Shown here: positions 1 through 5,317 of the stretch, in pieces
Layout: every line of letters begins with the position of its first letter
How positions within the stretch are numbered: position 1 is the first letter of the stretch
Assembly (NCBI GenBank): GCA_023264915.1
Contig: JAHFUU010000124.1
Span: 1-7,104 of the forward strand
DNA from: Microthrixaceae bacterium
GTDB lineage: Bacteria > Actinomycetota > Acidimicrobiia > Acidimicrobiales > Acidimicrobilacustridaceae
Direction of reading: 5' to 3'
DNA length: 7,104 nt
Program-made: the position numbers and the translations under genes
Notes under the pieces: generated by a model
Told to the model about the DNA's origin: nothing
Database searches by the model: none
Seen by the model: only the letters and a program-made list of their open reading frames with translations

Positions 1-27
1 CCCTCGCGGCGCGGTGAGGGATCCCTC
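1..27. other. Palindromic segment, possible end of an upstream transcript
   Basis: CCCTC (1-5) can pair with GAGGG (16-20). The same GAGGG is also half of a perfect 12-base palindrome, GAGGGATCCCTC (16-27), followed by TTT at 28-30. The two pairings exclude each other. This could be the terminator of a gene lying left of the window, but the T-run is short and the upstream gene is not visible. Confidence 0.25.
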
Positions 28-88
28 TTTGTGCCTCGGCTTGAAGCCTCAAGGCGAATCACGTGAATCGCGAGTCAACCTCTGGCCG

Positions 89-189
89 AGGCAAGATCGA
101 AGATGCCAGGGAGCAGCGTTTCGTGTCACCGAGGCGCATCTTCGGGCTTGCCTGTGCGAACGTGAGCGGCAGCGAGTGGCCGTTCGCAC
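89..189. other. Two adjacent long stem-loops, candidate structured RNA or palindromic element
   Basis: Bases 89-106 pair with 136-153 around a 29-base loop: 16 Watson-Crick pairs, one G-U (97 with 145) and one mismatch (96 with 146). Directly abutting it, 154-162 (GTGCGAACG) pairs perfectly with 181-189 (CGTTCGCAC) around an 18-base loop. A third small hairpin follows, GGTG (197-200) with CACC (205-208) and a CGAG loop. Overlapping open frames cross this stretch, but none has a ribosome binding site or recognisable product. No T-run follows, so a simple intrinsic terminator is unlikely. I do not recognise a known RNA family. The pairing is symmetric, so the transcribed strand cannot be assigned. 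Confidence 0.5.
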
Positions 190-259
190 GGAACCAGGTG
201 CGAGCACCGCAGGTGCCCCGAGAAGATGAGCGGTCGACGACGTCCAGCCTTCGCAGGCC

Positions 260-290
260 TTGGCAGGCCGGGGCGAAGCCCTGCTAGGGT
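260..290 (+). promoter_or_regulatory. Candidate promoter for the large PKD-module gene
   Basis: A -35-like TTGGCA (260-265) and a -10-like TAGGGT (285-290) are separated by 19 bases. The -10 is preceded by TGC, which makes an extended -10. Initiation near 297 would give a leader of about 90 bases before the ATG at 387. The spacer is longer than the usual 17, which lowers confidence. The nine bases CTGCTAGGG (281-289) recur at 319-327. Confidence 0.35.
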
Positions 291-330
291 CAGGTTGACG
301 ATGTAAAGGGCGGCAGATCTGCTAGGGGCT

Positions 331-348
331 GGGCTTCCGCCAAAGCCC
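331..348 (+). other. Perfect stem-loop in the leader of the large gene
   Basis: GGGCTT (331-336) pairs with AAGCCC (343-348) around the six-base loop CCGCCA. It sits about 40 bases upstream of the chosen start codon and inside the predicted leader. No T-run follows, so a structural or regulatory leader element is more likely than a terminator. No riboswitch consensus is recognisable around it. Confidence 0.35.
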
Positions 349-371
349 GTGTGAGGCGGCCTTGCCGAGCC

Positions 372-389
372 GTGAGGGAGGTCACAATG
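372..389 (+). promoter_or_regulatory. Ribosome binding site in a small hairpin loop; decides start at 387
   Basis: GGGAGG (376-381) lies 5 bases before ATG 387 and is flanked by perfectly complementary GTGA (372-375) and TCAC (382-385), so it occupies the loop of a four-pair stem. An in-frame GTG at 351 would lengthen the protein by 12 residues but lacks an upstream Shine-Dalgarno sequence and would put arginines and a cysteine ahead of the signal peptide. That is why ATG 387 is preferred. Confidence 0.7.
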
Positions 390-3209
390 GGTACAGGACG
401 CACGCGTTTCGCTGGTCTCATCACGTGTTTCATCTCGATGGCGGTGCTGTTGGTGTGCAGTGAACCAGCGAGAGCGGCCGGCGAGCCGCTCGCCTCGCTG
501 GTGGCCTCTGGCAGCTCGAAGAACTACCTGGGGGACGTGTTCGGAACCAGCGCCAACGACCTCGGCCAGTTCGACGTGACCCTTGACGCCTCAGGGTCTG
601 TTGATCCAGACGGCTCGATCCTCCAGTACCGCTTCGTGTGGGGAGACGGATCGACGGCCGAGCAGCCGACACCTGTGGCCGTCCACGGCTACGGGCGCTG
701 TGACGCGGACGGGACGTGTTGGGGCTCAGGGGACCTCCCTCGGGTCGCTTACGTCGAGGTTCAGGACAACGATGGCCAGTGGTCCGCTCCGTCGGACTCC
801 ATCACGGTCACGACCGGCGTCGACAACCACGTACCGGTCATCACCACCGCCGGTGCGTTCGTTTCCCCCACAAGCGGCCCGGGACCGCTCCAAGTGCAGG
901 CGAACCTGACCGGGCTGCACGACCCTGACGCCAACGGCGCCATCAGCTACGTACACCTCGACTGGGGCGACGGCACCAGTGCCCACTACTACGACGGTTC
1001 CCAGCCCGCCGCGGTGGACCACACCTTCTTGGGCAGCTCCGACGACAGCCAGTACCAGGTCTGCCTGACTGTCGGCGACGACCAGAGCGGCGAGGCGAAC
1101 AGCTGCACGCCCGTCAACGTGTCTGCCACGCCCGCGACACCCACACTCTCCCTTGGTGACTGGGTGATCCTGGACTGCGGTGATCCTGCCGGAGTCGAAC
1201 CGTGTCAGGCCGGCCCGACCGCGAACCCGTGGGCACCGGTGAGAGTCGCTCCACGGCTGCTCACCTATGACGAGAACAACGCAGGAACATGCGCGGGCTT
1301 CACCTACCGCGCCGACTGGGACGACGACGGCACCTGGGACGACGTGGGCCCTCTCAGCTCATGTGACACGACCTTGGACCACACCTTCGGTGTTGGCACC
1401 TACAACTCGAGGTTCCAGGTGACAGATGAGACCGGCCTGTCGGCCACCACCTCCTACGCGGCATTCGGTGGCGGGAACTTCGTCGTCTACCCGAGCCCTG
1501 GGGTCGGCACCGTCCGCTTCCACAACGAAGGCCTCCCTGACCTTCCCCCCGGTACCAGCTACTTCATCGGGTCCTCATGGCAGGGCTACTCGTCGTCGGG
1601 CCAGACGCTAGACACCGAAGAGGTCTCGTCGGTGCTTCCTGCGGGCAACTTCGTCCTCGCGGTGTCGGGCCAGGACCCGACGATGGCCTTCGGCGGGGCC
1701 ACCTGCACAGACCCGACCGGCGCGCCGACTGCGACAGGGTCATCGCTGTCGGGCAACGTCGCATCTGGTGAGACCGTCGACTGCACCTTCCACTGGTACA
1801 AGCCGGCCACCGCCAAGGTGAAGCTGGTGGCGACGCCTTCGGACACCTCCGAGACCTTCGACATCGTCTTGGAGCACTCGCTCTTCTACAGCGACCGCAT
1901 CGCCAATGGCCAGATCGGTACCGAGCCCGGGTACGCACCCGGGTCCTACACCGCCACGATGACGCCCAAGGAAGGCTGGATCCTCGACCAGATCACCTGT
2001 GACGACTCGGACTCCACGGTTGACGTGGTCTCTGGCGTGGCCACCTATGTCCTTGATGCAGACGAGACGGTCATGTGCACCTTCTATGTCCATCAGGGCG
2101 AGATCACCACGGCGTCCCTGTCGGGCGGCCAGACCCTCAGCTCAGACAACGACGGAACCCCTGGGGCAACCCCCTCTGATGCGATCGAGACCTCGGTCAA
2201 GCTCCCCGCCAACGTGTCAGGTACCGTCACCATCGACGAGTCCAAGTCCAACCCGGCACCCGGTGACCCTGCCTACCCCAACACCGGCGCCTATGACTTC
2301 TTGGGCTGGCGCGCGCTCATCACAGCCCCGCCAGCTCCTGACCCCGACCAGCCTCTCGAGTTTACCTTCGTGATCGACAGGTCGCTGGCCGAGGGCAACC
2401 CCCTGGTGAACGAGACGACCATCCAGCTGTTCCGCGACGGCACAGCTCTCGCCAACTGCGCGAGCCCACGCGTGCTGCCATGTGTCAGCTCACGCACCCG
2501 GACACCCGGCGACGACTTCAAGTTCACGATCATGAGTGACCACGCCTCGACTTGGGATCTGGCAGTCCCAGATACCGGCAACACCATCTGGGGCACGATC
2601 ACAGACCCTCAGGGCAATCCCGTGACCGGGATCGCGGTGGCAGCCTACAGCGCATCGACGGGAGCACTCCTCAAGCAGTGCGCATCGAGTGATGCCGACG
2701 GCGTCTACGCCTGTGACGCCCTGCCCGACGGCACCTACCGCCTGCGGGTCAGCGATCCTTCTGGGGTGTTCCTCCCGAAGTGGCTCTCGTCGTCCTACAC
2801 CACCGACGGTGCCAGCTCCTATGTCGTGTCCGGCTCGCTCAAGACGCGGTGGAACGCGAGGATCTTCCGGTCCTCGGACACGGGCACCATCAGGGGACAG
2901 GTTCTGTGCGGGAAGATCATCGCTGGCTGCACATCGATCAACCAGCCACGCGCTGGCCTCGAGGTGCGCATCTACAACGCCGCAGGACGTGTCGTGCTGG
3001 TCACCGCCACCGACGCGTCAGGCAACTACGTGGCCTCCGGGCTCGAGCCGGGCAACTACACCGTCAGGATCGGCGGCCTCAGCGGTCCGTACGCGTTCTA
3101 CCTCAACGCCAACACGCGCCTGACCGCCACCAAGATCGCCATCATCGCCGGCACCAGCGCAGTCGCCAACCAGAAGCTGTGCGGATCGGGCGGCACGGCC
3201 TGCAACTGA
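387..3209 (+). CDS. Large Sec-exported multidomain surface protein (PKD-like, prealbumin-like and carboxypeptidase-regulatory-like modules)
   Basis: This 940-residue exported protein has no recognisable enzyme domain. A Sec signal occupies residues 1-31, with a hydrophobic core near 9-24 and an ARA-A cleavage site. PKD-like Ig-fold modules follow at about 37-143 (DASGSVDPDG, WGDGS) and 150-246 (WGDGT, DHTF), with a degenerate third at about 258-368 (WDDDGTW, DHTF). Two prealbumin-like modules lie at about 372-470 and 476-572, each ending in a C-T-F motif after an acidic turn (GETVDCTF, DETVMCTF). Residues 577-727 resemble, from memory, a module of secreted actinobacterial proteins (PLEFTFVIDRSL, CVSSRT, HASTWDLAV). 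Two carboxypeptidase-regulatory-like modules follow at about 732-829 and 832-910. The mature chain has 20 cysteines, many closely paired, ending CGSGGTACN. There is no LPXTG motif, C-terminal membrane helix or lipobox. It is probably a secreted or surface-associated binding or structural protein. The function is inferred from modules only. Confidence 0.88.
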   Translation: MGTGRTRFAGLITCFISMAVLLVCSEPARAAGEPLASLVASGSSKNYLGDVFGTSANDLGQFDVTLDASGSVDPDGSILQYRFVWGDGSTAEQPTPVAVHGYGRCDADGTCWGSGDLPRVAYVEVQDNDGQWSAPSDSITVTTGVDNHVPVITTAGAFVSPTSGPGPLQVQANLTGLHDPDANGAISYVHLDWGDGTSAHYYDGSQPAAVDHTFLGSSDDSQYQVCLTVGDDQSGEANSCTPVNVSATPATPTLSLGDWVILDCGDPAGVEPCQAGPTANPWAPVRVAPRLLTYDENNAGTCAGFTYRADWDDDGTWDDVGPLSSCDTTLDHTFGVGTYNSRFQVTDETGLSATTSYAAFGGGNFVVYPSPGVGTVRFHNEGLPDLPPGTSYFIGSSWQGYSSSGQTLDTEEVSSVLPAGNFVLAVSGQDPTMAFGGATCTDPTGAPTATGSSLSGNVASGETVDCTFHWYKPATAKVKLVATPSDTSETFDIVLEHSLFYSDRIANGQIGTEPGYAPGSYTATMTPKEGWILDQITCDDSDSTVDVVSGVATYVLDADETVMCTFYVHQGEITTASLSGGQTLSSDNDGTPGATPSDAIETSVKLPANVSGTVTIDESKSNPAPGDPAYPNTGAYDFLGWRALITAPPAPDPDQPLEFTFVIDRSLAEGNPLVNETTIQLFRDGTALANCASPRVLPCVSSRTRTPGDDFKFTIMSDHASTWDLAVPDTGNTIWGTITDPQGNPVTGIAVAAYSASTGALLKQCASSDADGVYACDALPDGTYRLRVSDPSGVFLPKWLSSSYTTDGASSYVVSGSLKTRWNARIFRSSDTGTIRGQVLCGKIIAGCTSINQPRAGLEVRIYNAAGRVVLVTATDASGNYVASGLEPGNYTVRIGGLSGPYAFYLNANTRLTATKIAIIAGTSAVANQKLCGSGGTACN

Positions 3210-3210
3210 G

Positions 3211-3260
3211 TGACCGAGGCCGACGCAACAACGGTCAGCAGTTACGGTCAGCAAGTACGG
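3211..3260. repeat. 13-base direct repeat and inverted repeat in a convergent gap
   Basis: Two consecutive 13-base units (3231-3243 and 3244-3256) share ACGGTCAGCA and differ at their ends; a third starts with ACGG at 3257. TGACCG at 3211-3216, two bases after the stop of the large gene, is complementary to CGGTCA at 3232-3237 and again at 3245-3250, so two alternative hairpins are possible. The whole gap to the stop of the convergent gene is 58 bases. It may be a weak terminator, but there is no T-run. Confidence 0.4.
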
Positions 3261-3267
3261 GTGGTGC

Positions 3268-3825
3268 CTATCCGCCCCCGCAGGACTTGCCAGCGGGACC
3301 GACAAGCACGACCCGCATGGCTCCCTCACACCCTGCGCCGAGATCGGTGGTGGCGATCTCGAGGTTCGTGCCGGATACCCCACCGACGATGCAGCTCGCC
3401 AGGCAACCCGTAGCCGTCTCGGGATCGTCAGGGAAGGCAAACCCTTCTGTGACCGAGCCCGCGTCGATCGTCAAGACCACGACGGTCCCCGTTCGCGTCA
3501 CGTTGAAGGTGACACAGTCGGGCAGATCGGTGAAGGTCGACCAGCCGCCGAGGCCGACCCCAGGCTCGCACACCCCGCCGTTGTTGGTGGGGGTACCGCG
3601 GCCTGTGTCGGTGCCGTCGGTGGGGTCGGGGATCGAGCTCGTGTCGAACTGGGCCCGGTAGTAGGCCTCGGTGCCAGATGCGGCAGCGGCCGCTGACATC
3701 GACAGCACCTGGGGGGCGACCCAGGCCAGCCCTGTGGCCGCCACCCCGCCAGCTACCAAAGCGCGGCGACTCGGGCCGGCGTTCTCTGTGGCGGGCCTGT
3801 CGCCGCCATCGAGGCTGTGGGTCAT
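3268..3825 (-). CDS. Small six-cysteine protein with a Tat-type signal, function unknown
   Basis: This 185-residue protein is predicted to be exported folded by the twin-arginine route. The charged N-region ends in SRR (residues 19-21) and leads into a hydrophobic core ending AWVAPQVLSMSAAAAASG (34-51), with probable cleavage in the alanine run at 45-51. The mature part is about 135 residues. A low-complexity Asp/Pro/Thr/Gly linker (62-84) precedes a beta-rich region with VTFNVTRTGTVVVLTIDAG (105-123). Six cysteines (86, 104, 141, 145, 166, 182) are an even number suitable for three disulfides, and the chain ends CGGG. ATG 3825 is chosen because AGGAGG lies nine bases upstream. In-frame ATGs at 3963 and 3939 would add 46 or 38 residues but lack a Shine-Dalgarno sequence. 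It converges on the large PKD-module gene and diverges from the Asp-box gene. I do not recognise the mature domain. Confidence 0.8.
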   Translation of the reverse strand: MTHSLDGGDRPATENAGPSRRALVAGGVAATGLAWVAPQVLSMSAAAAASGTEAYYRAQFDTSSIPDPTDGTDTGRGTPTNNGGVCEPGVGLGGWSTFTDLPDCVTFNVTRTGTVVVLTIDAGSVTEGFAFPDDPETATGCLASCIVGGVSGTNLEIATTDLGAGCEGAMRVVLVGPAGKSCGGG

Positions 3826-3848
3826 GTCTGTGATCCTCCTGATCGCAG
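3826..3848 (-). promoter_or_regulatory. Ribosome binding site inside a hairpin loop
   Basis: On the minus-strand transcript CTGCGATC (3848-3841) can pair with GATCACAG (3835-3828): seven Watson-Crick pairs and one C-A mismatch. The five-base loop is AGGAG (3840-3836), the core of the Shine-Dalgarno sequence. The stem ends two bases before the ATG at 3825. This decides the start and might also tune translation. Confidence 0.6.
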
Positions 3849-4016
3849 GTGGCCGACCTCGAATGCGGGCTTCGTAGAGGCCCTGGGTGGAGCCTAGCCG
3901 GACAGGGGCTGCGATCGGCTCCTGCTGCTGCTCGCTCATCCAAATTGGGGAGGCCTGATTCATGCCCGTGGCTGTCCGCTGGCGCTGTTGAGGTGCCGAT
4001 CTTCTGGGCGAACAGA
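3849..4016. promoter_or_regulatory. Divergent intergenic region, promoters not resolved
   Basis: The region between the divergent starts at 3825 and 4039 must hold promoters for both genes if neither is read through. On the minus strand, TAGGCT (3896-3891) is a possible -10, but no -35 stands out at the right distance. A near-palindrome CCAAATTGG lies at 3940-3948, and a short CTG run starts near 3922. The minus-strand frame stays open back to ATG 3963, so a longer product cannot be fully excluded. Confidence 0.3.
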
Positions 4017-4038
4017 CCTTGAAGGGAAGGGGAGCGAG

Positions 4039-5052
4039 ATGCGTCGTAACTCCTTTAGGGCGGTCATGGCCATGGCGGCGGTCTTGTTGGCGCTTGTCGT
4101 GACGGGCGGCTCGACATCGGCGGCACCGGCTCGGACCACCACGACCAAGACGACACAGGGGTTGGTGTCCACCAACCCGTGGGCGGCGGCACAGCCCACG
4201 GCCTGGGGCCGGCAGATCTCAGCGGTCGCCTACTTCGGTGGCGAGATCTATGTCGGCTACGGCGACTGGAACGCCAACACCGGGCCCACCCACGTGACCT
4301 CGTGGTCCCCTGCAACCGGTGCCTGGACCGATCATCTCACCGCTGACACCGAGGCGATCGAGGGCTACCGCCAGATCGGGTCCTCGCTGTACGTGCCGAT
4401 GGTCGACCCGAAGGCCAACACCTCAGATCTCGCAGTGTCTGACCCGTGGCGAGAGGTTGCAGCGGGCACCGCAGGCGCAGCCTTCGAGCATGTCTTCGAC
4501 GCGGCGCAGACCGCCGACGGCCTCTGGCTGGTCGGCTCCAAGCGCGGCACCGAGGCGGCGATGGCGATGCGCAGCACCGACGGTGGCACGACCTGGTCCG
4601 AGTCGCTCACGGTGCCCGGCTACGGCAACCGCTTCTACACCGCAGCCGTGATCAACGGGGTGCTGCACTTGCAGGACCAGTACTCCGCATACCAGTACCT
4701 GAACGGTGCATGGGTCGCCGGCCCGCTCATGGCCAGCACGCACCAGGTGCACAACACGGTGTCGGTGCCCGGCGCGGTGGCCTCGGTCGGCTACTACGGG
4801 CCCGGCTGGCTGTACCGCTTCGACGGCACCTCCTACACGACCTCGTCGACCCAGGACTGGCTGGCCCTCACCAAGAGCGGCAACACCGTCTACGCCCTCC
4901 GCTCCGGCTCGGTGATGTCATCGACTGACCTCGTGAGCTGGCGGACAGTCGCCCGCAGCGTCCCCTCGGGAGCGATCAGCCTCGCAGTGGGTGGCGGGTA
5001 CATGTGGTTCGGCACCACTGCCGGCCAGCTCTGGTCCGCACCGCTGAAGTAG
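4039..5052 (+). CDS. Sec-exported Asp-box (BNR/sialidase-type) propeller-like protein
   Basis: This 337-residue protein has a Sec signal, MRRNSFRAVMAMAAVLLALV plus a short polar tail, with cleavage near the ATSA-type site at 27-30. A Thr/Lys-rich stretch (33-39) follows. The mature part reads as repeated four-strand blades, such as ISAVAYFGGEIYVGYGDWN (60-78) and DWLALTKSGNTVYALRSGSV (273-292). A canonical Asp-box STDGGTTW lies at 179-186, and a relaxed copy ending in W is at 295-301. Asp-boxes mark blade turns in sialidases and related propellers but do not show catalysis; I see no sialidase FRIP motif or arginine triad. It could bind surface glycans or be purely structural. ATG 4039 is preferred because AGGGGAG lies at 4028-4034; the TTG at 3988 would precede the signal with charged residues. 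The stop faces the repeat-filled gap. Family assignment is moderate; function is unknown. Confidence 0.82.
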   Translation: MRRNSFRAVMAMAAVLLALVVTGGSTSAAPARTTTTKTTQGLVSTNPWAAAQPTAWGRQISAVAYFGGEIYVGYGDWNANTGPTHVTSWSPATGAWTDHLTADTEAIEGYRQIGSSLYVPMVDPKANTSDLAVSDPWREVAAGTAGAAFEHVFDAAQTADGLWLVGSKRGTEAAMAMRSTDGGTTWSESLTVPGYGNRFYTAAVINGVLHLQDQYSAYQYLNGAWVAGPLMASTHQVHNTVSVPGAVASVGYYGPGWLYRFDGTSYTTSSTQDWLALTKSGNTVYALRSGSVMSSTDLVSWRTVARSVPSGAISLAVGGGYMWFGTTAGQLWSAPLK

Positions 5053-5095
5053 GCGCTCTGCATCCAAGGCCTCTACACCAAAGACCCCCGCACCC

Positions 5096-5134
5096 GCCGG
5101 CGCACCTCATCATCCGCATGAGAGGTGCGCCGGC
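5096..5134. terminator. Long perfect hairpin after the Asp-box gene, possible bidirectional terminator
   Basis: GCCGGCGCACCT (5096-5107) is the exact reverse complement of AGGTGCGCCGGC (5123-5134): 12 pairs around a 15-base loop. It begins 43 bases after the stop at 5052 and lies between convergent genes, a typical site for a shared terminator. Neither strand has a clear T-run (on the minus strand only a short TCTTT follows), so termination efficiency is uncertain. The right arm is part of the first copy of the adjacent repeat. Confidence 0.45.
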
Positions 5135-5275
5135 TTCAGCGGGCGTGCGCCCAGGCCGACAGGGGATTCATCCCCATGAGAGGTGCGCCGGCTTCAGCGG
5201 GCATGCGCCCGCAGGGATGTCATCCGCATGAGAGGTGCGCCGGCTTCAGCGGGCGTGGGTTGGCCGAGAGGATGT
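5111..5275. repeat. Three tandem copies of a ~55-base repeat with a 37-base core
   Basis: Near-identical 37-base cores start at 5111, 5169 and 5221 (CATCCGCATGAGAGGTGCGC at the left, CGGCTTCAGCGGGC next). Copy 2 differs at only two positions (CATCCCC, GGGCATG). Periods are 58 and 52 bases. The stretches between cores are also related, with GGCCGA followed by a purine-rich GGAT before the next copy, so these are diverged tandem units and not independent spacers. Neither period is a multiple of three, so the repeats are unlikely to be coding. The array fills most of the gap between convergent genes. Confidence 0.85.
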
Positions 5276-5317
5276 CACCCGCACTCGATCACCCGCACTC
5301 GATCACCCGCACTCGAT
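5276..5317. repeat. 14-base perfect triplication overlapping the stop of the Tat beta-sandwich gene
   Basis: CACCCGCACTCGAT occurs three times head to tail (5276-5289, 5290-5303, 5304-5317) with no differences. Read on the minus strand, the innermost copy carries the last codons of the gene, encoding IECG, and contributes to its stop at 5305-5303; the other two are downstream copies of that end. Confidence 0.9.

Noticed and set aside
14..287. Two overlapping plus-strand open frames (14-229 and 63-287)
   Set aside because: Neither has a Shine-Dalgarno sequence or recognisable protein features, and both run through the strong stem-loops at 89-189.
290..380. Possible cyclic-di-GMP type riboswitch, suggested by CCAAAGCC and CCTTGCC
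   Set aside because: The diagnostic conserved GGCAAACC and the GAAA-capped helix are missing, so the resemblance is only local.
351..386. GTG 351 as the start of the large gene
   Set aside because: There is no ribosome binding site at the right spacing, and it would add a charged, cysteine-containing stretch before the signal peptide; ATG 387 has a good site.
2780..3661. 293-residue plus-strand open frame
   Set aside because: It overlaps the end of the large gene in another frame and runs antisense through the Tat gene; its His/Arg-rich product is typical of a shadow frame in GC-rich DNA.
3826..3963. Longer version of the small Tat protein from ATG 3963 or 3939
   Set aside because: Neither codon has a Shine-Dalgarno sequence, whereas ATG 3825 has AGGAGG at ideal spacing. 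It is not fully excluded, since the frame stays open.
5111..5257. Repeat array as a CRISPR or integron attC cluster
   Set aside because: Linkers of 21 and 15 bases are too short and too alike for CRISPR spacers, there are no cas genes, and the attC core sites (GTTRRRY/RYYYAAC) are missing.
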